Assembly (NCBI GenBank): GCA_014190275.1 | Contig: BJGE01000005.1 | Span: 1 to 61,539 of the forward strand | Length of the DNA: 61,539 nucleotides | Direction: 5' to 3' | DNA from: Actinomycetes bacterium | GTDB taxonomy: Bacteria; Actinomycetota; Actinomycetes; S36-B12 | Part shown: positions 39,634 to 49,409 of the stretch, piece after piece | How positions within the stretch are numbered: the stretch's first letter is position 1 | How the letters are laid out: every line of letters begins with the position of its first letter | Translations under genes and position numbers: made by a program | Notes under the pieces: model-generated | Told to the model about the DNA's origin: nothing | Database searches by the model: none | The model's input: the letters and a program-made list of their open reading frames with translations, nothing else

Positions 39634-40412
39634 GTCCCCCAGTCTTTCGAATAGCTAATGCGGACTTGCAGCACGTGCAGGTTGGCAACGAAGTTGCCCT
39701 GACCGGGCCCGAGGGGCGCCATGCGGTCTCGTCGATGCGTCTAGGAGTCGGTGAAGCTATCGACCTTGTTGACGGGTGCGGCCTTCGTCTTAACGGAGTA
39801 GTGGAAAGCGTTAGCGGTAAGGACACCGTGCGAGTGCGAGTCGCCACAGTGCGGATCGAACCGGTAGCGACTCTTGCCATCACCGTGGTGCAAGCCCTGC
39901 CAAAGGGTGATCACGGAGAGCTCGCTGTTGACCTGCTGACCCAAGTTGGGGTAGATGTCATAGTGCCGTGGGCGGCAGCGCGTTCGGTTACGAGGTGGGC
40001 ACCAGATCGCCTCGAAAAATCGAGCGGTAAGTGGCAAGGTGCGCTAATTGCCGCGGCCAAGCAATCGCGGCGGGCGCGTTGGCCGGTACTAGGTGAGCTA
40101 GCGACAACATCGGCGGTGGTTGAGCTGATTTACGGGTCGGCAACCTGCATTGTTTTGGACGAGGCGGCGGTTACCTCAGTGCTGGAGGTGCCAATCGACG
40201 ACATTGGTGGCACCGGCAACTTGGTTTTGATTGTCGGGCCCGAGGGAGGAATCAGTGACGAAGAGCGAGAGCTCTTCCGGGCGGCCGGGGCGGTTGAAGC
40301 GCGTCTTGGCCCAGGGGTGCTTAGGTCATCGGCCGCCGGAGCCGTGGCAGTTGCCGTTATATCGGCTGCCCGAAACTGGGGTGGGCCGGCCATGGGAGGA
40401 TCAAGTACATGA
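39630..40412 (+). CDS. rsmE: 16S rRNA m3U1498 methyltransferase
   Basis: SPOUT methyltransferase. N-terminal PUA-like domain, then QALPKGDHGELAVDLLTQVGVD and the SAM-binding knot VGPEGGISDEERELF and LRSSAAGAVAVAV (LGxRILRxETA-equivalent region). 260 aa, GTG start overlapping dnaJ. A tryptophan-containing VPWAAARSVTRW matches the family. Confidence 0.94.
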   Translation: MSPPVFRIANADLQHVQVGNEVALTGPEGRHAVSSMRLGVGEAIDLVDGCGLRLNGVVESVSGKDTVRVRVATVRIEPVATLAITVVQALPKGDHGELAVDLLTQVGVDVIVPWAAARSVTRWAPDRLEKSSGKWQGALIAAAKQSRRARWPVLGELATTSAVVELIYGSATCIVLDEAAVTSVLEVPIDDIGGTGNLVLIVGPEGGISDEERELFRAAGAVEARLGPGVLRSSAAGAVAVAVISAARNWGGPAMGGSST

Positions 40413-40750
40413 GCGAGTGCCTGTTCTGCCGCATTGTCGCCGGGGAGATCCCGGCCGATGAGGTGATGCGTACCGATGAGGTGGTGGCATTTCGCGATAT
40501 CTCACCGCAGGCCCCGGTGCACGTACTGGTCATCCCGACCGCCCACTTTGTAGATGCCAGGGCGATGTCTACCTCGGATCCGCAATTGGCTGGCAATTTG
40601 ATCAAAGCTGCTACCGATGTCGCGGCGGCCGAAGGGCTCGAGGGTGGCTACCGAATCGTTTTTAATACCGGTGACGATGGTGGTCAAACCGTTCACCATG
40701 TTCATGCCCACGTGCTCGGTGGCCGGTCAATGAAGTGGCCACCTGGATGA
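40409..40750 (+). CDS. HIT-family nucleotide hydrolase (HinT type)
   Basis: 113 aa. FCRIVAGEIPAD at the N-terminus and the histidine triad VHHVHAHVLGG near the C-terminus. Hydrolyses AMP-linked substrates such as adenosine phosphoramidates. The ATG overlaps the rsmE stop, and the stop overlaps phoH. Confidence 0.94.
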   Translation: MSECLFCRIVAGEIPADEVMRTDEVVAFRDISPQAPVHVLVIPTAHFVDARAMSTSDPQLAGNLIKAATDVAAAEGLEGGYRIVFNTGDDGGQTVHHVHAHVLGGRSMKWPPG

Positions 40751-41733
40751 GCACTCCAGCCGCGGAAGCCCCCAAAGCTCAAGCCAAGATCACGGTGCCG
40801 CATTCACAATCCATGGTGGCGCTGATTGGCTCCGATGATGAGTTTTTGCGCCTCCTCGAAAATGCATTTCCAGAGTGTGACATCTTGGTGCGCGGCAATG
40901 AGATCACGCTGACAGGCGCTGCTGGTGATGTTGGCATGATCGAAATCTTCTTCAGCGAGATGTTGGCGATGCTTAGAACAGGTCAACCGCTGAGCGCGGA
41001 GTCCGTTGACCGCAGTATTTCACTGCTTAGAGCAGGAGCCCGGCCTTCAGAAGTCTTGACTTCCAATATCCTGAGCAATCGCGGTCGCACTATTCGCGCG
41101 AAGACCATGAATCAGAAACGCTATGTTGATGCAATCGACAACAACACGGTGGTATTTGGTATTGGCCCGGCTGGTACCGGCAAAACCTATCTTGCGGTAG
41201 CAAAAGCTGTACAGGCACTGCAAGACAAGCGGGTGAATCGAATTGTCCTGACTCGACCAGCGGTCGAGGCCGGTGAGCGTTTGGGTTTTCTGCCCGGCAC
41301 ATTGTCGGAGAAGATTGATCCTTATCTGCGACCGCTTTACGATGCCTTGCACGACATGATTGATCCGGACTCAATCCCGAGGCTGATCACCAGCGGGACT
41401 ATCGAGATAGCCCCACTTGCGTATATGCGCGGACGTACATTAAATGACGCTTTCATCATTCTCGACGAAGCCCAAAACACTTCGGCTGAGCAAATGAAAA
41501 TGTTCCTAACCCGGCTTGGGTTTGGTTCGACGATGGTTATCACCGGCGACGTCACCCAGGTTGATCTGCCCAGCGGTACCACTAGCGGCCTTAGGGTGGT
41601 GGGCGAGATCCTTGAGGGTATTGACGATGTGGCTTTTTGTCGCCTCACCTCGCAGGACGTGGTCAGGCACAAACTAGTCGGACGAATTGTGGAGGCCTAC
41701 GACCGTTACGACGCCGAGCGGGCACCTAAGTGA
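40747..41733 (+). CDS. phoH: PhoH-like ATPase
   Basis: Walker A GPAGTGKT and Walker B FIILDEAQN are intact, with the family ITGDVTQVDLP and an N-terminal KH-like region. 328 aa. ATG 40747 overlaps the HIT stop (ATGA) and is preferred to GTG 40735. The phoH-ybeY-CNNM-era run is conserved and linked to RNA metabolism and ribosome maturation. Confidence 0.94.
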   Translation: MSTPAAEAPKAQAKITVPHSQSMVALIGSDDEFLRLLENAFPECDILVRGNEITLTGAAGDVGMIEIFFSEMLAMLRTGQPLSAESVDRSISLLRAGARPSEVLTSNILSNRGRTIRAKTMNQKRYVDAIDNNTVVFGIGPAGTGKTYLAVAKAVQALQDKRVNRIVLTRPAVEAGERLGFLPGTLSEKIDPYLRPLYDALHDMIDPDSIPRLITSGTIEIAPLAYMRGRTLNDAFIILDEAQNTSAEQMKMFLTRLGFGSTMVITGDVTQVDLPSGTTSGLRVVGEILEGIDDVAFCRLTSQDVVRHKLVGRIVEAYDRYDAERAPK

Positions 41734-41743
41734 GGCACTTGCC

Positions 41744-42217
41744 ATGATCGGGTCTGGAGTAATTGTCTCGAATGAATCCATGTTTGAGTGCGACACCCTG
41801 GCGCTGGTGCAGTTGGCCGGACTGCTCTTCGCAGAGTTGCGCATACATCCAGACGTGGAGTTAGGTATTCGACTAGTCGATGTCGATGAGATGACGAAAC
41901 TGCACGTGCAGTGGATGGGTGAACCGGGGCCGACCGACGTCCTGTCCTTTCCGATGGATGAACTCCGCAGTGCCCCTGCTGGAGTAGACCCACAATCAGG
42001 CTTACTCGGAGACATCGTGCTCTGCCCCGAGGTGGCAGCAGCACAGGCTTCAGAATTCTTGCGCACCCTTGATCAGGAATTGCAATTCTTGACCATCCAC
42101 GGGGTGCTCCACTTGATTGGTTATGACCACATGACGGACGCGGATCACACCCAAATGTTCGGCCTACAAGATGCCTTACTGGCTACCTGGCAACCGCGAA
42201 ATGTTGGGTCTAGATGA
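41744..42217 (+). CDS. ybeY: Endoribonuclease YbeY
   Basis: Zinc enzyme for 16S rRNA 3' maturation and quality control. The metal site HGVLHLIGYDH (H-x3-H-x5-H) is intact, and PTDVLSFPMDE is present. ATG 41744 is ten bases after phoH with a GAGG upstream; the longer reading from 41687 overlaps phoH and is rejected. 157 aa. Confidence 0.95.
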   Translation: MIGSGVIVSNESMFECDTLALVQLAGLLFAELRIHPDVELGIRLVDVDEMTKLHVQWMGEPGPTDVLSFPMDELRSAPAGVDPQSGLLGDIVLCPEVAAAQASEFLRTLDQELQFLTIHGVLHLIGYDHMTDADHTQMFGLQDALLATWQPRNVGSR

Positions 42218-43539
42218 CGGCCGTGGATATTTGGTGCATCGTCATAACGGTGGTGCTTGTAGGTCTAGCTGGCTTACTGATCAGTGTCGAGACCGCCATA
42301 AATAAAGTCTCGCGCGGTCGAATCGAGGACATAAAGCGCGAGTCGGGTAAACGTGCTTCGAAATTGTTGCTGATCCTGCAGGATCGTGCGCGATACGTGA
42401 ATGTGTTGCTCTTTTTGTCAACATCAGCAACGGTAACCGCGACCGCGTTGGTGACATTTGTTTCCTATGACACATTCACCGTGAATGGCGCTTGGTCGAT
42501 CGGAGGGGCCTTGGCTTTCGCGGTCGCCATTATGGTGGTTATCGCGTACATAGCCCTGGGAGTGGCGCCCCGAACTTTGGGGCGTCAGCATGCTGAGCAG
42601 ATTGCGCTAGCCACCGCGGGACCGGTGCGACTCCTGGCCGCGATCCTCGGTCCGTTGGCAAATTTATTGATTCATCTAGGCAATGCGCTAACGCCAGGCA
42701 AGGGTTTCCCCGAGGGACCTTTTGCGTCCCAAGCGGAGTTGCGCGATCTCGTTGATCAGGCCAAGGCCGACAGCCTGATCGAAGATGATGAACGCCAGAT
42801 GATTCACTCGGTATTTGAACTAGGTGACACTTTTGTAAAAGAAGTGATGGTGCCACGAACCGAGGTCGTATTTATCGAGCGTACCAAGTCACTGCGCCAG
42901 GCGATGTCCCTCGGGCTACGTTCTGGATTTTCCAGGATCCCAGTAATTGGCGAAAACTCGGATGACGTAGTTGGAATTGTGTATCTAAAAGACATGATGC
43001 GGCGAACTTTCGAGCACCGCGAGTCCGAAAATGATGAGCGGGTAGAGAGTTTGATGCGCGCACCGTATTTCGTACCTGATAGCAAGCCCGTTGATGCCTT
43101 ACTTCGTGATATGCAGACTGCGCGTGTTCACATGGCTATTGCGGTAGATGAATACGGCGGCACAGCCGGATTAGTGACCATTGAGGATGCCCTTGAAGAG
43201 ATCGTGGGCGAGATTGCCGATGAGTACGACACCGCCGCCCCCGAGGTCGCGCAGTTAACCGATGGTGCGTTCCGGGTCAGTGCCCGACTTCATGTTGAGG
43301 ATTTCGCTGAACTAGTAGGCATCGAGATTGATGGCGATGCGGAAGGGGTAGATACCGTTTTGGGCTTGATGGCCAAACGCCTTGGTCGCGTCCCGATACC
43401 CGGTGCGGCAATCGAGGAGCTCGGCTGGAAACTCACCGCCGAACAGGGGGCAGGGCGACGAAACCGGATCGGGGCAGTGCTCGTCGAGCCGGTTACTAGC
43501 CTGGCCAGACCCGATCTGGGAAGCGCTGCTAGTGAGTGA
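42214..43539 (+). CDS. CNNM/CBS-domain membrane protein (HlyC/CorC family)
   Basis: The 441-aa protein has an N-terminal CNNM transmembrane domain (about 1-150), a CBS pair (VMVPRTEVVFIERT to about residue 330) and a C-terminal CorC_HlyC domain (FRVSARLHVEDFAELVGIEID). Probable cation transporter or its regulator. Overlaps ybeY by four bases and the next gene by eight. Confidence 0.93.
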   Translation: MTAVDIWCIVITVVLVGLAGLLISVETAINKVSRGRIEDIKRESGKRASKLLLILQDRARYVNVLLFLSTSATVTATALVTFVSYDTFTVNGAWSIGGALAFAVAIMVVIAYIALGVAPRTLGRQHAEQIALATAGPVRLLAAILGPLANLLIHLGNALTPGKGFPEGPFASQAELRDLVDQAKADSLIEDDERQMIHSVFELGDTFVKEVMVPRTEVVFIERTKSLRQAMSLGLRSGFSRIPVIGENSDDVVGIVYLKDMMRRTFEHRESENDERVESLMRAPYFVPDSKPVDALLRDMQTARVHMAIAVDEYGGTAGLVTIEDALEEIVGEIADEYDTAAPEVAQLTDGAFRVSARLHVEDFAELVGIEIDGDAEGVDTVLGLMAKRLGRVPIPGAAIEELGWKLTAEQGAGRRNRIGAVLVEPVTSLARPDLGSAASE

Positions 43540-43864
43540 CGAATTAACTGTTGAAGATGCGAAATTAGTGACTTTAGCCCAAGGTGCACGAGGCCGAATC
43601 GCGGCAGTGCAAGGCGCTGCGGTGCGCGACCAAATGGGGCGCACCTACTCGGCGGCGAATGTGGGTGCTGGGGAGTTTCGGCTATCGGCAACCCAGCTAG
43701 TAGTTGCGCAAGCACTCGCGGCGGGTGCTAGCGGACTGGAGCTGGCGGTTGTTCTTGGCGTAGAGCAAGTCGATCTGGAATTGCTGAGAGCTTTTGCTGG
43801 TACCGGGGTGGCAGTCCTGCGTTGCTCGGTAACCGGGGAGATCCTTGAGCGGCTGTCGACGTGA
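43532..43864 (+). CDS. Cytidine-deaminase-fold protein without catalytic residues
   Basis: A 110-aa protein in the position of mycobacterial Rv2365c, between the CNNM protein and era. Segments such as KLVTLAQGARGRIAAVQGAAVRDQMGRTYSAANV and LSATQLVVAQALAAGASGLE recall the cytidine deaminase fold, but the zinc-binding HAE/CAE and PCxxC motifs are absent, so deamination is unlikely. GTG 43532 overlaps the upstream stop; the stop overlaps era. Function unknown. Confidence 0.75.
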   Translation: MSDELTVEDAKLVTLAQGARGRIAAVQGAAVRDQMGRTYSAANVGAGEFRLSATQLVVAQALAAGASGLELAVVLGVEQVDLELLRAFAGTGVAVLRCSVTGEILERLST

Positions 43865-44775
43865 GTCACCGCAGTGGGTTCGTCTCGATCGTTGGTCGCC
43901 CAAATGCGGGTAAATCCACTCTCACCAATGCCCTTGTTGGGCAAAAGATCGCTATCACCTCGGATCGACCGCAAACCACGAGGCGTGCGATCCGCGGCAT
44001 CCTTACCCGTGCTGATGCCCAGATAATTCTTGTTGATACTCCCGGGTTGCACCGGCCCCGTACCCTACTCGGTGAACGTTTGAACGAAGAGGTGCGCGAA
44101 ACCTGGTCAAGCGTTGATGTCATTGGCCTGTGCCTACCGGCAAATGAGGAGATCGGGCCCGGTGACAAGTTCATTGCAAAGCAAATTATTGCGCTGAGTC
44201 GCACACCTATAGTGGTGATCGTCACCAAAGCAGACACCGTTTCGCGCGCCTTGCTGGCCGAGCACTTGCATCAGGTAGGGGAACTTGCGGGCGAATTAGA
44301 TGGCACCTGGGCGTCAATCGTGCCGGTTTCGGCTGTCAGCGGTGAGAACATCACGGTGCTCGCCGATGAGTTTGCGGCGCTGCTACCTGAGGGTCCGCTG
44401 CTCTACCCCGATGGTGAAGTAACCGATGAGCCGCTCGAGATTGCGGTGGCTGAACTCATTCGCGAAGCGGCCCTTGAGGGGGTGTCCGATGAGTTGCCCC
44501 ACTCAATTGCGGTTGTCATTGACGAGATGGGCCTTCGGGAGGGCCGGCCTGATGATCGGCCGCTCACCGATATTCGTGCACTGCTTTACGTAGAACGCGA
44601 TAGCCAAAAGGCGATTGTCATCGGCAAGGGTGGGGCGCGCCTGAAATACGTCGGTACCGCGGCCCGTGGGGGGATCGAGAGATTGCTGGGGACGAAGGTT
44701 TTCTTGGAGATCCACGTCAAGGTCGCCAAGGATTGGCAGCGCGACCCCAAGGCACTTCGGCGGTTGGGTTTTTGA
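43861..44775 (+). CDS. era: GTPase Era
   Basis: 30S assembly GTPase. G1 GRPNAGKST, G3 DTPG, G4 TKAD, and a C-terminal KH domain with VIGKGGARLKYVGTAAR. 304 aa, GTG start overlapping the upstream stop (GTGA). Its place beside ybeY and recO is conserved. Confidence 0.97.
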   Translation: MSHRSGFVSIVGRPNAGKSTLTNALVGQKIAITSDRPQTTRRAIRGILTRADAQIILVDTPGLHRPRTLLGERLNEEVRETWSSVDVIGLCLPANEEIGPGDKFIAKQIIALSRTPIVVIVTKADTVSRALLAEHLHQVGELAGELDGTWASIVPVSAVSGENITVLADEFAALLPEGPLLYPDGEVTDEPLEIAVAELIREAALEGVSDELPHSIAVVIDEMGLREGRPDDRPLTDIRALLYVERDSQKAIVIGKGGARLKYVGTAARGGIERLLGTKVFLEIHVKVAKDWQRDPKALRRLGF

Positions 44776-44826
44776 TTTGCGGGTGCGGCGTCCTAGGCCC
44801 GCCCCTTTATTAGGAGACAATGGGCT

Positions 44827-45588
44827 GTGCCGATCTACCGTGACGAAGCCATCGTGCTGCGAACCCAAAAATTGGGGGAAGCCGATCGTATTGTCACCCT
44901 GCTAAGCCGTGGCCACGGGCGTATTCGATGTGTTGCTCGGGGGGTGCGCAAAACTTCGAGTCGAATAGGTGCCCGCCTTGAGCCATTTGGCCACGTAGAT
45001 GTTCAATTGTATGAGGGCCGGTCCCTTGACACCGTCTCCCAGGTTGAGTCCCTTGATGCTTTTGGTGCGGTGCTCTCGGGGGATTACAGCCGCTGGACAT
45101 CTGGTACGGCGATGCTTGAAACCGCGGAGCGGCTAACCCCAGAAGAACGGGAGCCGGCCGTGCAGCAGTACACGCTCCTAGTCCTGGGGCTTCGGTCACT
45201 AACCGCAAATGAACACGATGGAGGTTTGATCCTCGACTCCTATCTACTACGGTCACTTGCTGTGGCCGGGTGGTCACCATCTTTTGACGGGTGTGCCAGA
45301 TGCAGTGCTCCTGGCCCGCATCGAGCATTTTCAGTGCAATCCGGTGGCATGGTTTGTGTCGATTGCCGGCCACCGGGTGCTGCGGCCCCGGCCCCGGAAA
45401 CGGTCGCGTTACTCGGCGCCCTCCTTAGCGGTGATTGGGCGGTGGCGGACTCGAGTGAGCAGCGCCATCGGCGTGAGGCCAGTGGGCTGGTCGCCGCTTT
45501 CCTGCAGTGGCATCTGGAGCGTGGACTGCGATCATTGCCTTTGGTTGATCGAACAATTTCGGCAGATCATGTTTGGATGGGGGCATGA
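44827..45588 (+). CDS. recO: DNA repair protein RecO
   Basis: Loads RecA in the RecFOR pathway. N-terminal OB fold ([23 protein letters not shown]), helical middle and a zinc site CARCSAP...GGMVCVDC. 253 aa. GTG start 51 bases after era. The stop overlaps uppS by four bases. Confidence 0.96.
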   Translation: MPIYRDEAIVLRTQKLGEADRIVTLLSRGHGRIRCVARGVRKTSSRIGARLEPFGHVDVQLYEGRSLDTVSQVESLDAFGAVLSGDYSRWTSGTAMLETAERLTPEEREPAVQQYTLLVLGLRSLTANEHDGGLILDSYLLRSLAVAGWSPSFDGCARCSAPGPHRAFSVQSGGMVCVDCRPPGAAAPAPETVALLGALLSGDWAVADSSEQRHRREASGLVAAFLQWHLERGLRSLPLVDRTISADHVWMGA

Positions 45589-46394
45589 CGCGGCAGCCCC
45601 AACAAATCCGCCCCAAACCACATGCGTCCGGAGCCATGGCCCCGAAAATCCCCGTTGACTTAATTCCACGCCATGTCGCGATCGTGATGGACGGCAATGG
45701 CCGCTGGGCCAAGGAGCGTGGGTTACCGCGAACCGCAGGACACGAGGCGGGTGAGGCGAGCCTATTTGACTGTGTCGAAGGTGCACTTGAGCTTGGCATC
45801 GGTTGGCTATCGGCGTACGCCTTCTCGACCGAGAATTGGAAACGCTCACCGGATGAAGTCAAGTTCTTGATGGGCTTCAATCGTGACGTAATTCGTCGCC
45901 GGCGCGATGAAATGAACGAACTGGGGGTGCGGGTTCGGTGGTCTGGGCGGCGACCCAAATTGTGGCGCAGTGTCATCACCGAACTTCAGACTGCCGAGCA
46001 ATTAACCGCGAAGAACACCAGGCTCACCTTGACTATGTGTGTCAATTACGGAGGCCGAGCTGAGATAGCCGATGCGGCAGCCGCGATTGCTAGAGAAGTA
46101 CAAGCGGGGCGTCTAGATCCGGACAGGATCAACGAGCGGATGTTTCACCGCTATCTGGATGAGCCAGACATGCCAGACGTCGATCTTTTCGTGCGATCAT
46201 CAGGGGAGCAGCGCACGAGCAACTTTCTGCTCTGGCAATCGGCCTACGCCGAAATGGTGTTCCTGGATACTTTGTGGCCGGATTTTGATCGACGCCAACT
46301 GTGGCACGCATGTGAGATTTATGCGGCACGTGATCGTCGCTACGGGGGAGCGGCACCTAATTCGGAGCTGGGCAAGGCTGGATCTAGCTCTTGA
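45585..46394 (+). CDS. uppS: Isoprenyl transferase (cis-prenyl diphosphate synthase)
   Basis: Makes the polyprenyl carrier for wall synthesis. [19 protein letters not shown] contains catalytic Asp36; also [21 protein letters not shown] and the C-terminal [19 protein letters not shown]. 269 aa from ATG 45585, which overlaps recO (ATGA); ATG 45636 is an alternative. Chain length (decaprenyl or undecaprenyl) cannot be told. Confidence 0.96.
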   Translation: MTRQPQQIRPKPHASGAMAPKIPVDLIPRHVAIVMDGNGRWAKERGLPRTAGHEAGEASLFDCVEGALELGIGWLSAYAFSTENWKRSPDEVKFLMGFNRDVIRRRRDEMNELGVRVRWSGRRPKLWRSVITELQTAEQLTAKNTRLTLTMCVNYGGRAEIADAAAAIAREVQAGRLDPDRINERMFHRYLDEPDMPDVDLFVRSSGEQRTSNFLLWQSAYAEMVFLDTLWPDFDRRQLWHACEIYAARDRRYGGAAPNSELGKAGSSS

Positions 46395-46543
46395 CCGGAC
46401 ACGAGCATGACTTGGCCCAGACCGCCCAGCGAGCCTGGCGCCCGGAGGTGGCACTGGGACCGATAATTTGATGCCCTTGGTTCAGGTGCGCACCAGCACC
46501 GCAGTTCCCGAACCGCTGAATCCCGATGACTTAATGCAATTAA

Positions 46544-46936
46544 CTAAATGCGCCCCATGAACTTATAGATGGCGATGCCCACCACCGCAATCACCACGAC
46601 CAGGCGCAGGAGGCGGGAGACGAAGCCCAGAACCGGCCAAGAAAGCACGAGCAACCACCCGAGGAAGAAGGCGACGAGCAGCAGCAAGATGCCGCCGAGC
46701 CAGGCGAGATCGCCGGTTTGGATCAGGCCGAGGAACAGCGCAAGGGCCGTGAGTATGACCAGCAACCAGCGCGGGACCCGGTGCAATAGCACCAAGATCG
46801 GAAAACTTTTTCGCTCGAGCGCTTGCCGGCCCGGGCCGGAACTTGAGGCTCCCTTGGCCCTAGGGGCCGGTGCCGACCCGCGGGGGGGTGGCCCACTGGG
46901 CCCGCGGACGCCACTGTTCTTGTCTTTCTTGGCCAT
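46544..46936 (-). CDS. DUF6703-like small membrane protein
   Basis: 130 aa. A basic, Pro/Gly-rich N-terminus (MAKKDKNSGVRGPSGPPPRG) precedes RQALERKSFPILVLLHRVPRWLL and about three membrane helices. GGAGG six bases before ATG 46936 fixes the start; the longer reading from 47209 is rejected. Converges with uppS, leaving 149 bases without a gene. Function unknown. Confidence 0.75.
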   Translation of the reverse strand: MAKKDKNSGVRGPSGPPPRGSAPAPRAKGASSSGPGRQALERKSFPILVLLHRVPRWLLVILTALALFLGLIQTGDLAWLGGILLLLVAFFLGWLLVLSWPVLGFVSRLLRLVVVIAVVGIAIYKFMGRI

Positions 46937-46996
46937 GAGTCCCTCCGAGTGTGCCCGCGGCCGACGCGCAGGCGCCGGCCGACTAGCGTCAGCAAT

Positions 46997-47425
46997 GTGT
47001 TTGACCTTAATGCCCTTGCGGATTCCCCAACCTCCGGCCTGATAGTTATTAGTCGATTTCGCGTCCCCGCCGAGCAGGTGGCGGAGTTTGCGGCCACCTC
47101 GCGCAACGCCATTGCAGTCTTGGCTGGCTGCGATGGCTTCATCGAGGCCCTGCTCGGTCAATCCACCGATGAGCCCGATTTGCTGACCATCACTTCGCGG
47201 TGGTTGCACGTGGGTGCGTATCGGCGGGCACTTTCGACCTTTGAGGTTAAAGTTTCGGTCATACCATTACTTTCATTGGCGATTGACGAGTCATCGGCCT
47301 ATGAAATTGTGCACCACCGCACCGAGGATTCGGTAACTGATTCAGCCAGTGGTCTAGCTGCTGATGCGGGATCAATTGGTCTTGGTGACGCCGCCGGACC
47401 GGCAATACGCTCGGTACCGTCATGA
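46997..47425 (+). CDS. Antibiotic biosynthesis monooxygenase (ABM)-domain protein
   Basis: A 142-aa ferredoxin-like ABM domain: LIVISRFRVPAEQVAEFAATSRNAIAVLAGCDGFIEALLG and LTITSRWLHVGAYRRALSTFEV, with an unstructured tail. Substrate unknown. TAGCGT (46984-46989) is seven bases before GTG 46997 and no Shine-Dalgarno is present: probable leaderless start. Overlaps the next gene by four bases. Confidence 0.75.
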   Translation: MFDLNALADSPTSGLIVISRFRVPAEQVAEFAATSRNAIAVLAGCDGFIEALLGQSTDEPDLLTITSRWLHVGAYRRALSTFEVKVSVIPLLSLAIDESSAYEIVHHRTEDSVTDSASGLAADAGSIGLGDAAGPAIRSVPS

Positions 47426-47904
47426 AGTCATTCGAAAATCTAAGTGACGCTGGCGAGAAACTTGCCGAACTGGTGAGAGCCGAGTACTCGCGATCACCAG
47501 TTGTCGTCCTTGCGGTAGTTCCAAATGGCGTGCCGGTGGCACTTCCGGTAGGTCGCGAGCTGGGTGTTCAAGTTCTTGCTTTGCCGGTGCTTCGCACCGA
47601 TGACGGGCCGATAGTTTTCGAGGTGCCTCCGGTAACCGGCTTGCATGTGATCGTCATCGACGATGGTGTTGAAACGGGGGCGGTGGCCCGGGTAGCAGCC
47701 CAGGTGATCACGAAGCTGAATCCAGCATCACTGGCTCTGGCCGTGCCAGTGTGCCCGCGGGAGTCGATGGCAGATCTGACTCGGCGCTATGACCAAATCA
47801 TCGCGATCGACAAGCCCTTGGTGCATAGGTCTTTGGCTTGGCATTACTTGGATTTTGACACAATTAGCGAAACCTCGGCACTGCAATTGCTCGCTGACCA
47901 GTAG
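47422..47904 (+). CDS. Phosphoribosyltransferase-family protein
   Basis: 160 aa with the PRPP-binding loop VIVIDDGVETGAVARVA (about 77-92) and VVPNGVPVALPVGRELGV at the N-terminus, matching orphan type I phosphoribosyltransferases. The acceptor base is unknown. ATG overlaps the ABM gene's stop, so the two are probably made together; no purine or pyrimidine genes are nearby. Confidence 0.78.
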   Translation: MKSFENLSDAGEKLAELVRAEYSRSPVVVLAVVPNGVPVALPVGRELGVQVLALPVLRTDDGPIVFEVPPVTGLHVIVIDDGVETGAVARVAAQVITKLNPASLALAVPVCPRESMADLTRRYDQIIAIDKPLVHRSLAWHYLDFDTISETSALQLLADQ

Positions 47905-47933
47905 CCGGTGATCAAGCGGGAGCCCGCCGTGCC

Positions 47934-47939
47934 TACAAT
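47934..47939 (+). promoter_or_regulatory. Candidate -10 box of glyS
   Basis: TACAAT, 30 bases after the upstream stop, would give a leader of roughly 55-60 nt holding the hairpin below. No clear -35. Confidence 0.45.
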
Positions 47940-47969
47940 TCCATGGTCCGCCGACAGCCAGCCGGAGTG

Positions 47970-47986
47970 GAGCGCGCCTCGCGCTC
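47970..47986 (+). promoter_or_regulatory. Hairpin in the glyS leader
   Basis: GAGCGCG-CCT-CGCGCTC, a perfect seven-pair stem with three-base loop, ends four bases before the AAGGAG Shine-Dalgarno (47990-47995). It is too small for a T-box and could affect ribosome access. Confidence 0.55.
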
Positions 47987-48001
47987 AAGAAGGAGCGCAA
48001 A

Positions 48002-49384
48002 ATGGCCACCGATCGTGTTGAAGCCGTAGTCAATTTATGTAAGCGGCGTGGGTTCATCTTCCAGTCCTCCGAGATTTACGGTGGAACTAGGTCCGCCTGG
48101 GATTACGGCCCCAATGGCGTGGAGCTCAAGGACAATATTCGCCGGCAGTGGTGGCAGCACATGGTGCGCGGCCGCGATGACGTTGTCGGCCTTGATTCGT
48201 CGATCATCTTGGCGCCACAGGTTTGGGAGGCATCAGGCCACGTCAATGCATTTGTCGACCCATTGACCGAATGCAAGAAGTGCCATAAGCGCTGGCGAGC
48301 AGATCAACTAATTGAGGCATACCAAGACAAGCACGGCAAGGAGCCGGTCAACGGTCTGGCTGATATCACCTGCACCAACTGTGGCACGAAGGGCGATTTC
48401 ACCGAGCCGCGGGATTTCAATGGCATGCTGCGCACGACCATCGGGGTTGTTGAAGATGCGGGGGCCGTTCACTACCTGCGCCCGGAAACAGCGCAAGGGA
48501 TTTTCGTTAACTATCTAAATGTCATGACGTCAGCCCGCAAAAAGCCGCCATTTGGTATTGGCCAAACAGGTAAGAGTTTTCGAAATGAAATCACGCCGGG
48601 TAACTTTATTTTTCGCACCCGCGAGTTCGAGCAGATGGAGATGGAGTTCTTCGTCGAGCCCGGAACCGATGAGCAGTGGCACGATTACTGGCTTGAGCAG
48701 CGCTGGCAGTGGTATGTCGACCTAGGCTTGGACCCAGAGAACATGAGGTTCTTTGAGCATCCGAAAGAAAAACTCAGCCACTACTCCAAGCGCACTGTCG
48801 ACATCGAGTATCGATTCCGGTTCGCTGGTTCTGAATGGGCCGAACTCGAAGGTATCGCGAACCGCACCGACTTCGATCTGACCACCCACGGTCAGCATTC
48901 GGGCACTGACCTGTCGTATTTCGACCAGGAGAAGAATGAGCGCTGGGTTCCTTACGTAATTGAACCAGCAGCAGGGCTATCGCGGGCGGTTTTGGCTTTC
49001 TTGTTGGAGGCATACGCCGAGGATGAAGCCCCCAATGTCAAGGGCGGTGTCGATACCCGAACAGTGCTGCGTTTTGATCCCCGCCTGGCACCGGTCAAAG
49101 TGGCGGTTCTCCCGTTGTCGCGTAATGCGGATCTTTCGCCCAAGGCGAAGGATCTAGCAGCGGATCTTCGCAAACGCTGGAACGTTGACTTTGACGATGC
49201 TGGCGCGATCGGTCGACGCTACCGGCGCCAGGACGAAGTCGGCACGCCATTTTGTATCACCGTCGACTTCGACACTTTGGAAGATCAGGCCGTCACCATT
49301 CGTGAGCGCGACACCATGCAACAGGAGCGAATCGGGCTGGATGCGGTCGCCGGCTGGCTGGCTGCGCGGTTGCCAGCCTGCTGA
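48002..49384 (+). CDS. glyS: Glycyl-tRNA synthetase (dimeric, class II)
   Basis: 460 aa of the single-chain type. N-terminal [23 protein letters not shown], zinc-site cysteines CKKCHKRW...CTNCGTKG, class II motif 2 [25 protein letters not shown], and C-terminal anticodon-binding domain. ATG has AAGGAG upstream. Confidence 0.97.
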   Translation: MATDRVEAVVNLCKRRGFIFQSSEIYGGTRSAWDYGPNGVELKDNIRRQWWQHMVRGRDDVVGLDSSIILAPQVWEASGHVNAFVDPLTECKKCHKRWRADQLIEAYQDKHGKEPVNGLADITCTNCGTKGDFTEPRDFNGMLRTTIGVVEDAGAVHYLRPETAQGIFVNYLNVMTSARKKPPFGIGQTGKSFRNEITPGNFIFRTREFEQMEMEFFVEPGTDEQWHDYWLEQRWQWYVDLGLDPENMRFFEHPKEKLSHYSKRTVDIEYRFRFAGSEWAELEGIANRTDFDLTTHGQHSGTDLSYFDQEKNERWVPYVIEPAAGLSRAVLAFLLEAYAEDEAPNVKGGVDTRTVLRFDPRLAPVKVAVLPLSRNADLSPKAKDLAADLRKRWNVDFDDAGAIGRRYRRQDEVGTPFCITVDFDTLEDQAVTIRERDTMQQERIGLDAVAGWLAARLPAC

Positions 49385-49409
49385 GCAAGGCGGCTCCACA
49401 AGAAAATCA

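Noticed and set aside
46407..46466. 19-residue frame after uppS
   Set aside because: No Shine-Dalgarno, no -10 box at the leaderless spacing, nothing recognisable.
47940..48001. T-box riboswitch upstream of glyS
   Set aside because: The leader is too short and lacks the T-box sequence and specifier stem.
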